A DNA stretch of 64,000 nt from Chitinophaga sp. H8 (GCF_040567655.1 NZ_JBEXAC010000002.1:496001-560000); one strand, 5' to 3'; shown: positions 42,550-51,843, counted from the first letter of the stretch. A program made the numbers and translations. Notes: generated from the letters alone by a model not told the origin.

Positions 42550-44343
42550 ATGGATACAACAGTTGAAAAGAAGAACAGCCTTAAAGGCGCAGAATTCCTG
42601 GTAAAAGAAAGCAGCGCACAGGAGGTTTTTACTCCGGAAGATTTTACCGAAGAACAGCTCATGATCAAGGATATGGCGGAGCAGTTCATTGCTAAAGAAG
42701 TAACACCGGTGGTAGAGCGCCTGGACAAGCTGGAAGATGGACTGATGCCCTCCCTGCTGGAAAAAGCAGGCGAACAGGGACTGCTGGGTGCTGCATTCCC
42801 GGAAGAATATGGCGGGTTGGGTAAAGATTTTGTAACAGCTACTATTATTAACGAAGCCCTGGGTGCTGGCCACTCCTTTTCTGTAGCGATGGCTGCTCAT
42901 ACGGGTATAGGCTCGCTACCTATCCTCTACTTCGGTACCCAGGCCCAAAAAGAAAAATATATTCCCAAACTGGGAACCGGCGAAATGAAAGGCGCCTATG
43001 CGCTCACCGAACCGGATTCCGGCTCGGATGCGCTCAGTGCCAAAACCACCGCCAAACTGACCGAGGATGGTAAATACTACCTGCTCAATGGGCAGAAATG
43101 CTGGATCACCAACTCCGGCTTCGCAGATGTGTTTACCGTATTTGCCAAAATCGATGGGGATAAGTTCACCGGATTTATCGTAGAAAAAGATACGCCCGGA
43201 TTTACCCTGGGTGCAGAAGAACATAAAATGGGGATCAAAGGGTCTTCTACCCGCCAGATCTATTTCCAGGATGCGAAAGTACCCGCAGAAAATGTGCTCG
43301 GCGAAATCGGCAAAGGCCACCTGATCGCTTTTAACATCCTCAACATAGGCCGCTTAAAACTCTGTGCTGCTGCACTGGGTGCTGCTAAAAAATGTGTTAC
43401 CACCTCCGTACAATATGCAGTTACCCGCGAACAGTTCAAACAGCCCATCGCCAACTTTGGCGCCATCAAACACAAACTGGGCGAAATGGCGCTCCGTACC
43501 TGGGTATGCGAATCAGCCCTATTCCGTACCGCACAACTGATCGATGATAAGGAAAAAGAACTGCTGGCTGCCGGCAAACCTTTTAATGAAGCATTGCTGG
43601 GTGCTGCGGAAGAATACGCAGTAGAATGTGCCATGCTGAAAGTAAATGGTTCGGAAGTGCTGGACTTTGTAGTGGATGAAGGGGTACAGATACACGGTGG
43701 TAACGGCTTCAGTGATGAATACATCATTTCCAAGGCCTACCGCGATTCCCGCATTAACCGCATCTTTGAAGGTACCAACGAGATCAACCGCCTGCTCACG
43801 CTGGACATGACACTGAAGCGCGCCATGAAAGGCAAACTGGACCTCATGGGGCCTGCCATGAATGTGATGAAGGAACTCATGAGCATTCCCGATTTTGGCA
43901 ATGATGATGACACCGCTTTCAGCAAGGAAAAGAAACTGGTAACCAATTTCAAAAAAGCGATCCTGATGGTAGCAGGTGGTGCAGCACAAAAGCTGATGAC
44001 CAAACTGGAACATGAACAGGAAATCCTGATGGACATCGCAGATATGGCTATTGAAACATTTGTGGTGGAAAGTGCCCTGCTGCGGCTGATCAAACTCACC
44101 GAAAAAGGTGGAGAAGCGGCGGCGGCCCTCCAGACAGATATGGTACAAACGTATATAGCTGATGCTGCAGACCGGATCAACAAATCCGGCAAAAATGCGA
44201 TCAATGCCTTTGCAGAAGGGGATGAACAACGCATGATGCTGCTTGGCCTGAAACGCTTTACCAAAACAGATCCTTATAATACCAAGGATGCCCGCAGAAG
44301 GATTGCAGACAAACTCATCGCGGAAAACAAATATCCTTTCTAA
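42550..44343 (+). CDS. Acyl-CoA dehydrogenase (long form with C-terminal extension)
   Basis: A 597-aa FAD flavoprotein of beta-oxidation. Motifs: GAYALTEPDSGSDALSAKTT (FAD/substrate region), GQKCWITNSGFADVFTVFAK, GIKGSSTRQI, AVTREQFKQPIANFGAIKHK and HGGNGFSDEYIISKAYRDS. The catalytic Glu is in RIFEGTNEINR. The last 160 residues form an additional helical domain, as in VLCAD/ACAD9-type enzymes. ATG 42550 is used; GTG one codon earlier is possible. The gene is monocistronic, with a strong terminator at 44419-44449. Confidence 0.96.
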   Translation: MDTTVEKKNSLKGAEFLVKESSAQEVFTPEDFTEEQLMIKDMAEQFIAKEVTPVVERLDKLEDGLMPSLLEKAGEQGLLGAAFPEEYGGLGKDFVTATIINEALGAGHSFSVAMAAHTGIGSLPILYFGTQAQKEKYIPKLGTGEMKGAYALTEPDSGSDALSAKTTAKLTEDGKYYLLNGQKCWITNSGFADVFTVFAKIDGDKFTGFIVEKDTPGFTLGAEEHKMGIKGSSTRQIYFQDAKVPAENVLGEIGKGHLIAFNILNIGRLKLCAAALGAAKKCVTTSVQYAVTREQFKQPIANFGAIKHKLGEMALRTWVCESALFRTAQLIDDKEKELLAAGKPFNEALLGAAEEYAVECAMLKVNGSEVLDFVVDEGVQIHGGNGFSDEYIISKAYRDSRINRIFEGTNEINRLLTLDMTLKRAMKGKLDLMGPAMNVMKELMSIPDFGNDDDTAFSKEKKLVTNFKKAILMVAGGAAQKLMTKLEHEQEILMDIADMAIETFVVESALLRLIKLTEKGGEAAAALQTDMVQTYIADAADRINKSGKNAINAFAEGDEQRMMLLGLKRFTKTDPYNTKDARRRIADKLIAENKYPF

Positions 44344-44418
44344 AATAATAAAGTGCAGAAAACGTTATACAGTGTATACAACTGTTTCTGTTTCAACAAT
44401 TAAACTTTAATTTTACCT

Positions 44419-44449
44419 TGTCCGGCCTGTTGAGCCGGACATTTTTTTT
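44419..44449 (+). terminator. Rho-independent terminator after acyl-CoA dehydrogenase
   Basis: GTCCGGC (44420-44426) and GCCGGAC (44434-44440) form a 7-bp GC-rich stem with a 7-base loop, followed by eight T at 44442-44449. It is a textbook shape. Confidence 0.95.
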
Positions 44450-44472
44450 ATGTAGACTCCGAAGATGTGGCC

Positions 44473-46239
44473 ATGAAACAATTCATACACTTTTTATACT
44501 GCACAGCTTTGCTGCTGTGTATAACGATTGCTGCCAGCGCACAGGTATCTTTACGCCTCAACCAACCCTCCCGTGAGCAAAATAATGTGAGCAGCGCCCG
44601 GCAGTTTATTGCCGGACGTACCTGCACCGGCTGCAAACTATGGATCGATGAAGATAGTATTCAGGTATACGCTACCGGTACCTTCGCCATCAAACGCGAC
44701 CTGAAACCCGGTAAAACCATCTACACCCTCCGGGCAGAAGACCCAAACGGCAAAACATACACGAAAACGATTTATTATTATTTTTCGCCGCCACCCAAGC
44801 CAGTACCTACACCTGTTTTCCGGATCGACTATATGAATATCACACCTAAAGGCAATCTGCAACTGTCCGAAGGGGATACGCTTCATATCAAAGTAAAAGC
44901 CTACCCCGGCTGCAAAGGTTACTGGCTCAATGATGTGCCGCTGATAGAGGTACCTGCTGCCAAAGATGGGGGCATAGCCGGCATATATGCAGGGTCTTAC
45001 GTGATTACAGCTGCCGACTCTATGCTAAACGGACGTATTAAAGTGACCCTCCGGAACAGGGATGGTGGAGTGGCAGTCATGGAAAGTCCTAACCGGTACA
45101 GCTTCATGAAGAATACCTACCCGTTTATCGGCCGCACGATTGATAATATGACCTACCTCACTGCAAGTCCTGAAGGCGACCGCCTGGGACCGGATAAAAT
45201 TGGTTATCTCGATAAGGACGTGATACTGCCCATCAGCGGAAAAGAAGGCGATTATTACAAGATAAAATTATCGGCCCACCATACGGCATATATCCCTGAG
45301 CCACTGGTAGATACCGCTACCTTATTTGAACATCCCCCGGTAAGTATTATTTCCAATGCCAGGGTGTGGGGAGATGAAAAATATGATTACTTGTCTGTGG
45401 AACTGTCGGACAGATTGCCCTATACCTCTACCCAGGAAGTACAGCCGGGCAAAATTATAGTAGATGTCTATGGTGCCTACTCTGAGCCGGGCATCAATCC
45501 GGTATTGCAGGGTGTGCAGGAAATCAGCCAGGTCAGCTGGTTGCAGATAGAGCCGGATGTATTCCGGATGACGGTATCACTCAAGCATGCCATGCCCTGG
45601 GGCTATCAGCTATATTATGAAGGCAACCGGCTGGTGATAAAGATCAAACGGCAGTTACCCGTACTGGCATTGAATAAAATGGTGATCGGATTGGATGCGG
45701 GTCATGGTGGCAGTAATGTAGGCGCCCAAGGCCTTACCGGTGCCAGCGAAAAACAGCTCACCTTACTGTTGTCTATGGAATTAAAGGCTGCATTGGAAAG
45801 AGAAGGTGCCCGGGTTATCACTACCCGTACTACTGATAAATTTGTAGCCAATGAAGACCGGCTCTCTAATTTCCGCCGGATCAATCCCGACCTGTTGCTG
45901 AGCGTTCACCTGAACTCATCGGTAAATCCGGTAGATATCAGCGGTACCGCTACGTACTATAAGCAGCCGTTTTGTGACCCATTATCGGCCGCTATCCATA
46001 AACGGCTGGTAGAAACCGGGCTGCGCGACTTTGGCAACATCCCCGGGTTTAACTTCATCCTCAACAATCCAACAGAATTTCCAGGTACCCTGATAGAAAC
46101 ACTCTTCCTCAGCAATCCGGAAGATGAAATGAGAATCCTGGACAGCAACTTCCGGCAGCAGATGGTGCAAAAGATTGTACAGGGTATGAAAGACTTCCTG
46201 GAACAGGCCCGGGAAGAAAGGTTGATTAGGGAGGAGTAA
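44473..46239 (+). CDS. N-acetylmuramoyl-L-alanine amidase (amidase_3) with large N-terminal region
   Basis: A 588-aa secreted cell-wall amidase, started at ATG 44473 (a GTG sits two codons before). The signal peptide (FLYCTALLLCITIAASA) is followed by about 370 residues of beta-rich envelope region and an SH3-like strand block. The zinc amidase_3 domain is at about 395-588: DAGHGGSNVGAQGLTGASEK with the zinc His and the catalytic Glu region, LLLSVHLNSS with the second zinc His, and LIETLFLSNPEDE with the last Glu. It cleaves the bond between MurNAc and the first Ala of peptidoglycan. The N-terminal region may hold targeting or inhibitory functions. Confidence 0.94.
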   Translation: MKQFIHFLYCTALLLCITIAASAQVSLRLNQPSREQNNVSSARQFIAGRTCTGCKLWIDEDSIQVYATGTFAIKRDLKPGKTIYTLRAEDPNGKTYTKTIYYYFSPPPKPVPTPVFRIDYMNITPKGNLQLSEGDTLHIKVKAYPGCKGYWLNDVPLIEVPAAKDGGIAGIYAGSYVITAADSMLNGRIKVTLRNRDGGVAVMESPNRYSFMKNTYPFIGRTIDNMTYLTASPEGDRLGPDKIGYLDKDVILPISGKEGDYYKIKLSAHHTAYIPEPLVDTATLFEHPPVSIISNARVWGDEKYDYLSVELSDRLPYTSTQEVQPGKIIVDVYGAYSEPGINPVLQGVQEISQVSWLQIEPDVFRMTVSLKHAMPWGYQLYYEGNRLVIKIKRQLPVLALNKMVIGLDAGHGGSNVGAQGLTGASEKQLTLLLSMELKAALEREGARVITTRTTDKFVANEDRLSNFRRINPDLLLSVHLNSSVNPVDISGTATYYKQPFCDPLSAAIHKRLVETGLRDFGNIPGFNFILNNPTEFPGTLIETLFLSNPEDEMRILDSNFRQQMVQKIVQGMKDFLEQAREERLIREE

Positions 46240-46679
46240 GGCTGTTTCGGGAATGATACCACCGTAGCTGGCGAACAGGCCCGGAAATACGAGGCGTAAG
46301 TTGTTTTGGGAATGATACCCTACCAGGGTGGGGGGCTTCCCACCGGCCTGGCAAATTAAGAGCGCCTAAGCCCCCAAGCAACAATCCGAAGGTAAATGCC
46401 CCCGTTAGTACTGCCTCCCGTCGCAAAAAAGCAGGGCTGAAAGTAATTAGTCAATAACTAAAAGTTATGGCATATAACAGGAGGTTATCTAAAATACCTC
46501 CTAATCACTTAATAATCAAACATTTGCCATATTCCCAAATAGCGCTATTAAAGCTGACCAACAACAACATAGTCTACTAAAGAAGTAGATTATGCTATAT
46601 TTGCTTATCCTTTCATAGCTTTAACATGCCTTAAGCCGGTGAAGTGGCATCACCTTTTTAAATACATAAATAGCAAAGC
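46240..46679. other. 440-base intergenic region with duplicated tail and small hairpins
   Basis: No gene is seen. GAACAGGCCCGG occurs inside the amidase end (46202-46213) and again at 46273-46284. GGGAATGATACC occurs at 46249-46260 and 46307-46318. ATAACT/AGTTAT (46455-46469) and AGGAGGT/ACCTCCT (46480-46503) form small hairpins. A -7 box TATATTTG stands near 46594. Confidence 0.55.
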
Positions 46680-47024
46680 ATGGCAGATGTGATACAGGAA
46701 TTTAATGACTACCGGGCTAAAATGAATGAGGTAATACTGGGTAAACAAAACAAGGTGATCAACCGCCTGTTTAACCTGGATACCAATACTTACGCCGAAG
46801 GAGCGCTGACTACTAAAGTAAAAGAGATGTTAGGGCTGGTATCGTCGATGGTGCTGCGCTGTGATGACTGTATAAAATACCACCTGGGTAAATGCCATGA
46901 GCAAGGAATAACTACTGAAGAGATCTATGAGATATTTTCCGTGGCCAATATTGTTGGCGGCACGATCGTTATCCCGCATACCCGTCGGGCAGCCGAATAC
47001 TGGGAGGCGCTACAGCAACAATAA
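46680..47024 (+). CDS. Carboxymuconolactone decarboxylase-like (AhpD-fold) protein
   Basis: A 114-aa AhpD-like protein. The redox pair CDDCIKYHL (Cys62 and Cys65 approximately) with the following His is the AhpD/CMD signature. Such proteins act as alkylhydroperoxidase-like or thiol-disulfide exchange proteins. It has its own possible promoter (TATATTTG) and sits 142 bases before korB. A role in oxidative protection of the oxygen-sensitive oxidoreductase is an inference. Confidence 0.9.
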   Translation: MADVIQEFNDYRAKMNEVILGKQNKVINRLFNLDTNTYAEGALTTKVKEMLGLVSSMVLRCDDCIKYHLGKCHEQGITTEEIYEIFSVANIVGGTIVIPHTRRAAEYWEALQQQ

Positions 47025-47137
47025 GTAATTAACAACTAACCATTTGCGAATGATCCATCCTGTATACAACACAACCGGAACGACTGTTTCCCAACCGTCA
47101 TTTCCTTTGTATTTAATACATTCGTGATTGATTTTCG

Positions 47138-47145
47138 TAACTTTG
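47138..47145 (+). promoter_or_regulatory. Bacteroidota -7 box upstream of korB
   Basis: TAACTTTG is a full TAnnTTTG match, 21 bases before the ATG. No TTTG is at the usual -33 distance. The CMD gene may also read through. Confidence 0.5.
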
Positions 47146-47166
47146 TATACTATATAAATCATAAAA

Positions 47167-48201
47167 ATGTCAACAGCAACTATCGCTCCGCAGGTTTTAA
47201 CTGCCAAGGATTTTGCAACGGACCAGGAAGTACGCTGGTGCCCGGGCTGCGGAGACTACTCTATACTTAAACAAGTACAAACTATCATGCCCGGACTGGG
47301 CATTCCCCGTGAAAATATTGTGATCGTATCCGGTATTGGCTGCTCATCGAGGTTTCCTTACTATATGAACACGTATGGCATGCACTCGATCCATGGCAGG
47401 GCTACCGCCATTGCTTCCGGATTAAAGGCTACCCGCCCGGAACTGAGCGTGTGGATCGTAACCGGCGATGGTGATGGGCTCTCTATTGGTGGTAACCATA
47501 CCATCCATTTACTGCGCCGCAATTTCGATGTAAATGTAATGCTGTTCAATAACCAAATTTATGGGTTAACGAAAGGACAGTATTCTCCTACTTCGGAAGA
47601 AAACAAAGTAACCAAGTCCACCCCTTACGGCAGTATCGACCATCCTTTTAATCCACTGGCCCTGGCCCTGGGTGCGGATGCTACTTTTATTGCCCGCAGT
47701 ATGGACCGCGATCCCAAACACTTGCAGGAACTGCTTAAACGCAGCCATGCACATAAAGGCGCTTCTTTCCTGGAAATATACCAGAACTGCAACATCTTTA
47801 ATGATGGCGCTTTTGAAATATTTACCGAAAAGTCCAGCAAAGCAGATGAAACCATTTTCCTGGAACAGGGGCAACCCCTGTTATTCGGGGCGCAAAAGAA
47901 TAAAGGTATCCGCCTGGATGGCCTGAAACCAGTAGCAGTAGAACTGGGAGATGCCTACAGTGCCAGCGATATGTGGATTCATGATGAAAATGATTTCTAC
48001 AAAGCACAATTGCTGACCCGCATGTTTGATGATGCCAGAATAGAAGGTCATCTTCCCCGTCCGTTTGGCGTGTTTTATGAAACCGACAGACCTACTTACG
48101 AAGATATCATGTCTGCCCAGCTGGCAGATACCCTGGCCAAAAAAGGCCCTGGAGACCTGGATAAACTACTGGCAGGTAATGAAACCTGGACGATTAAATA
48201 A
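47167..48201 (+). CDS. korB: 2-oxoacid:ferredoxin oxidoreductase, beta subunit (KorB type)
   Basis: A 344-aa beta subunit that carries thiamine diphosphate and an Fe-S cluster, turning 2-oxoacids such as 2-oxoglutarate into acyl-CoA and reduced ferredoxin. RWCPGCGDY (Cys25, Cys28) and GIGCSS (Cys59) are cluster ligands. IVTGDGDGLSIGGNHTIHLL and NVMLFNNQIYGLTKGQYSPT form the TPP pocket. The KorA alpha subunit is normally next to it but is not in the window, which is unusual. The substrate, 2-oxoglutarate or pyruvate, cannot be told apart here. Confidence 0.92.
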   Translation: MSTATIAPQVLTAKDFATDQEVRWCPGCGDYSILKQVQTIMPGLGIPRENIVIVSGIGCSSRFPYYMNTYGMHSIHGRATAIASGLKATRPELSVWIVTGDGDGLSIGGNHTIHLLRRNFDVNVMLFNNQIYGLTKGQYSPTSEENKVTKSTPYGSIDHPFNPLALALGADATFIARSMDRDPKHLQELLKRSHAHKGASFLEIYQNCNIFNDGAFEIFTEKSSKADETIFLEQGQPLLFGAQKNKGIRLDGLKPVAVELGDAYSASDMWIHDENDFYKAQLLTRMFDDARIEGHLPRPFGVFYETDRPTYEDIMSAQLADTLAKKGPGDLDKLLAGNETWTIK

Positions 48202-48244
48202 GCGACTAGCTTTAAAATAACAAATCAGGGCTGATCATTACTTG

Positions 48245-48375
48245 AAGTGCCCCCAAAAAGTTAGACACTTTTGGGGGCATTTTTTATGAAAGAAAGAAGT
48301 AAATACAGTTTAAAACAGCAGCTATTAGCGGTAAAGGCCATTGTTGCAGGTGAGGCCTCGTTAAGCAACGCTTAG
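48245..48375 (+). pseudogene. Truncated IS3-family (IS150-like) insertion sequence remnant
   Basis: An IS-like end (TGAAGTGCCCCCAAAAAG) is followed by a 29-codon orf starting at ATG 48286 (MKERSKYSLKQQLLAVKAIV), which looks like the N-terminus of an OrfA transposase helix-turn-helix. It is cut by a stop after EASLSNA. No right end, no orfB and no target duplication are seen. The remaining sequence to 48465 holds no gene. Confidence 0.65.
48248..48285 (+). terminator. Hairpin terminator formed by the IS remnant end
   Basis: GCCCCCAAAA (48249-48258) and TTTTGGGGGC (48269-48278) form a perfect 10-bp stem with a 10-base loop, then T-run 48280-48285. It lies 48 bases after korB and could end its transcript, while coming from the IS end. 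Confidence 0.75.
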
Positions 48376-48465
48376 CCCCCTGCTGTCACATCAGGCTATT
48401 GCCATTCCTGTTGCTCCTTATTCTCTACATTTATACACTTTTTACTTCCTGCTTTTGCTATCTGA

Positions 48466-50850
48466 CTACTCCGTTCTCAGGCTCCTTATCGGATTAGCCA
48501 TAGCCGCTTTAATTGCCTGAAAACTAACGGTCAGCAATGTAATGAAAAGTGCCCCGAATGCAGCAACTGCAAAGATCCATAAGGCTATACCGGAACGGTA
48601 TTGATAATGCTGGAGCCAGGTATCCATTGCATAATACGCCAATGGAAAAGCAATGATCAGAGAAATGGCCACCATGATCACAAACTCTGTAGATAATAAC
48701 CGCCACAGATCAAAGATGGAAGCTCCCATCACCTTCCTTACACCAATTTCTTTAGTACGCTGCTCCGCCATAAAAGAAGCCATCCCAAATAATCCCAGAC
48801 AACTGATAAATACAGCCAGTATTGCAAACACTCCTGCAAGCCTGGCTATCCGTTGCTCATCGCCAAACTTCCTGGCATATTCCTGATCAGCAAATTGATA
48901 CTCGAAAGGCTGCCTTGGACTGTACTTTTTGAATATGGCTTCAATTTTCGGCAAGGCCACACTGGTACTTACCGCAGGATTAACCTTTACAATCATCCGG
49001 CTCCCTGAGCCACCATCCATATAATACAAAGACGGCCGGATAGCATCATAAGGAGATTCTACTACCATATCCTTTATTACACCAATAATAGTATAAGGCG
49101 CATCATCCCAGGTAATGGTTTTACCTACCGGGTCCTTTAACCCCATAAACCGGGCAGCCGTTTCATTGATCACAAAAGCGGCCGAATCGGTTTTAAATGC
49201 CTTTGAAAAATCCCTGCCGGCCACAAACTGCCAGCCCACTGTTTTACCATATTCCGGCGACACGCCTGTATTTGGAAAATCAAGCCCCATCCCAGGATCT
49301 TTCCCCTCCCAGTTAAAACCCGAATTGGTAGACCACACCGCTGTAACAGGGCTTCCGGATTCCGCCATTTCTACCACAGCACCCGTTTTTAACAATTCAT
49401 CCCGCACTACGTCAAAATGCCGGTGAATATCATTGGTGTACATCTCCACCATTACCAGCCCATTACTATCATACCCCAGAGGACGCCCCTGCGCATACTT
49501 TATCTGCTGGTATACCACCAGCGTACTAACAATGAGTATCACCGAAACAGCAAATTGTAACACCACCAGCACCCTGCGCGGTATAGCTGCGGAACGCCCT
49601 ACCCGGAAAGTGCCTTTTAATACCTTTACCGGACGAAATGACGATAAATAAAAGGCAGGATAACTGCCTGCTATAAACCCGGTAATCAGCGTGAACCCGA
49701 AACATACTAACCAGAATAAAGGATTCTCCCATAAAATGGTTACTTTCTTATCAGCAAGCTGGTTAAACAAAGGCAGTAAGAGCTGGGCTAACAACAAGGC
49801 CATCATAAGCGCAATCCCGGCCATCAGCAATGACTCACTAAAAAACTGCTGAATCAGCTGTGCACATTGCGAACCTATCGCCTTACGGATACCTACCTCT
49901 TTTGCCCGCTTCTCCGACCTGGCCGTACTGAGGTTCATAAAATTGATACATGCCAGCAACAACACAAATATCCCACTGATGGCAAACAACCAGACATACT
50001 GTATCCTCCCCCCTGCATTCACGCCATTCTCAAATGCGGAATACAGATGCCAGTCGCGCATAGGATGCAGGAATAGCTGCGGATGAAGCGCTACCTCATG
50101 GGCAATACTGATATTGTCCAGCTTGGCATCTTTGATCTTTTGCGATACACCAGCCATCGTACTATGCTCCCCTATCTGTGCAAATAATTGAAACGAATTG
50201 GAACGCCAGGGATTTTGTACTTGTGCCAACCCCGCCATTTGATAATACAACGCCCAGGGAGCCATAAAAGAAACTTCTGCAAAGGAGGAATTGTATGGCA
50301 GGTCTTTATATACCCCTACCACCATCACATCCTGTGCATTGTCCATCTTTAAAGTCTTATTGATAGGGTTGGCATCTCCAAAGCACGCCTTCGCCAGTGA
50401 AGCAGAAAGCAGAATAGCATGCACATCTTTCAACCCATCAGCAGTACCCGCTACCATATCGAGCGAAAGTATTTTGGTCAGGTCAGGCTCACAATAAATA
50501 CCCTGCTGACCGATGTTCTTATCTCCAATCCCAAGCAAATGCATATCATTCCAGGTAGACAATGCCACATGCTTAAAATCACTGCCATACTTCCTCCGGA
50601 GCTCTTCAGCCAAAGGAAAAGGTTCATTGCCGCGTGTGTTGATAGTCCCATTATCGGAGGAGTGCTGCCAGACCTGCGCAATACGCTCATAATTTTTGAA
50701 TTGCTTATCAAACAATAGCTCATCTACTACCCACAACCCTATCAACATAGCGATAGCCATCCCCACAGATAGCCCTGCAATATTGATAAAGGAATAGACC
50801 TTATTCTTGATAAGATTTCTATAAGCGATTTTGAAGTAGTTCTTTAACAT
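48466..50850 (-). CDS. FtsX/MacB-type ABC transporter permease
   Basis: A 794-aa permease started at ATG 50850 (MLKNYFKIAYRNLIKNKVYS). It has the MacB_PCD/FtsX layout: a first membrane segment near the N-terminus, a long periplasmic domain, an FtsX block at about 285-400 (EKRAKEVGIRKAIGSQCAQL), a second periplasmic domain, and a C-terminal FtsX block (EQRTKEIGVRKVMGASIFDL) with three helices ending IRSLRTE. This duplicated arrangement is typical of Bacteroidota ABC permeases for export or antimicrobial response. No ATPase gene is adjacent. Confidence 0.94.
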   Translation of the reverse strand: MLKNYFKIAYRNLIKNKVYSFINIAGLSVGMAIAMLIGLWVVDELLFDKQFKNYERIAQVWQHSSDNGTINTRGNEPFPLAEELRRKYGSDFKHVALSTWNDMHLLGIGDKNIGQQGIYCEPDLTKILSLDMVAGTADGLKDVHAILLSASLAKACFGDANPINKTLKMDNAQDVMVVGVYKDLPYNSSFAEVSFMAPWALYYQMAGLAQVQNPWRSNSFQLFAQIGEHSTMAGVSQKIKDAKLDNISIAHEVALHPQLFLHPMRDWHLYSAFENGVNAGGRIQYVWLFAISGIFVLLLACINFMNLSTARSEKRAKEVGIRKAIGSQCAQLIQQFFSESLLMAGIALMMALLLAQLLLPLFNQLADKKVTILWENPLFWLVCFGFTLITGFIAGSYPAFYLSSFRPVKVLKGTFRVGRSAAIPRRVLVVLQFAVSVILIVSTLVVYQQIKYAQGRPLGYDSNGLVMVEMYTNDIHRHFDVVRDELLKTGAVVEMAESGSPVTAVWSTNSGFNWEGKDPGMGLDFPNTGVSPEYGKTVGWQFVAGRDFSKAFKTDSAAFVINETAARFMGLKDPVGKTITWDDAPYTIIGVIKDMVVESPYDAIRPSLYYMDGGSGSRMIVKVNPAVSTSVALPKIEAIFKKYSPRQPFEYQFADQEYARKFGDEQRIARLAGVFAILAVFISCLGLFGMASFMAEQRTKEIGVRKVMGASIFDLWRLLSTEFVIMVAISLIIAFPLAYYAMDTWLQHYQYRSGIALWIFAVAAFGALFITLLTVSFQAIKAAMANPIRSLRTE

Positions 50851-50926
50851 AACGATACTTGAGGTTAACCTGCCCCTCCTAATAATATGCCGGAATCTTA
50901 TATTATTATTAATCACTTGCTTACGC

Positions 50927-50970
50927 TACGTGCTTTGTTAAAATCTGTCCGCTTTTAGTACGTGCTTTGT
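50927..50970. repeat. Short direct repeat upstream of the permease
   Basis: TACGTGCTTTGT occurs at 50927-50938 and 50959-50970, 32 bases apart, each near a TGTCCGCT. It lies in the promoter region of the permease and could be a tandem regulator site. Confidence 0.4.
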
Positions 50971-51033
50971 CCGCTGGTGTACAGAAGCATAAAAACACGG
51001 TAATGGAGATAGTGGGGGTAATACAGGCATTAT

Positions 51034-51072
51034 AAAAAAACAAAAGCCGATTGCAATAAAACGCAATCAGCT
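51034..51072 (-). terminator. Rho-independent terminator after the LysE-family gene
   Basis: On the minus strand GATTGC and GCAATC pair (complement 51063-51068 and 51049-51054), with three further base pairs, then GCTTTTGTTTTTTT. A 7-bp repeat piece (site G, 51067-51094) forms the approach from the LysE stop at 51097. Confidence 0.75.
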
Positions 51073-51094
51073 AACACCTAAAAGCTAACAGCTT
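51067..51094. repeat. 7-bp repeat array, site G
   Basis: Units AGCTAAC, ACCTAAA, AGCTAAC and AGCTTAT with 7-base spacing lie directly after the LysE-type gene (stop 51097). They run into the hairpin terminator. It is a single-arm copy. Confidence 0.75.
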
Positions 51095-51096
51095 AT

Positions 51097-51735
51097 TTAA
51101 TGCCCCAACGATCCTACATCAAACAACACCTTATACAGCAGCACCAGTCCAAATATAATCATACTTACACCGGCTATACGGTTGAGCCATTCTACATTAT
51201 TGAGGGTTAGTTTATGACGGATCTTATCGGATACAAACACTTTTAAGATATCGGCAGATAATACCATCGTCAGGCAAATAGCATACATTACCAGGCGGTG
51301 GCTCACAGAAGTAGCACTATATGCCACGCAAACGCCTAACCAGAAAATGATCACCCCCGGGTTCAGGGTGTTCATCAGAAAGCCAGCCAGCCAGATCTTG
51401 AGATAGTCATGCGTACGGAACATCTCCGGTTTTTCATCTCCGGTACTGATCTTTACCTTCTTCATCAGCAATCCGTACAGCCCCATCCCTATCAGCAAAA
51501 AACCACCCCCAATACCAATAGCACGACTATATTCCCCCAGGTCAGAAATAAAAGAAGTAGCCAGGTTGCCTATCATCACAAACATAATATCACTGAAAGA
51601 TACGCCCAAAGCAAAGCTGATACCGGCTTTAAAACCGTTATTAATACTATATTTTATAATGGCGAAAATGACCGGCCCCACGGATATTGACAGAAATAAT
51701 CCCAGTCCTAATCCTGCTACAATTGCTGCTATCAT
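51097..51735 (-). CDS. LysE-family exporter
   Basis: A 212-aa inner membrane protein with about six membrane helices. The LysE/RhtB pattern opens the sequence (VAGLGLGLFLSISVGPVIFA then GFKAGISFALGVSFSDIMFV), and a later helix reads MNTLNPGVIIFWLGVCVAYS. These proteins export amino acids or related small molecules. The specific substrate is not known. It has its own terminator and stands alone on the minus strand between the FtsX permease and the GH3-family gene. Confidence 0.9.
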   Translation of the reverse strand: MIAAIVAGLGLGLFLSISVGPVIFAIIKYSINNGFKAGISFALGVSFSDIMFVMIGNLATSFISDLGEYSRAIGIGGGFLLIGMGLYGLLMKKVKISTGDEKPEMFRTHDYLKIWLAGFLMNTLNPGVIIFWLGVCVAYSATSVSHRLVMYAICLTMVLSADILKVFVSDKIRHKLTLNNVEWLNRIAGVSMIIFGLVLLYKVLFDVGSLGH

Positions 51736-51843
51736 GCTTAAAATAATATTCCTGTTACCGGTAGCCCGTTAACTATATCAAACAAAAAATGGATAACTTA
51801 ATTGCTAAAGTTACCCATCTTTTATAAAAATTAATGCAAAAAA

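Noticed and set aside
43519..44229. A 236-codon minus-strand open frame
   Set aside because: It is antisense to the acyl-CoA dehydrogenase gene, which is clearly the true coding strand.
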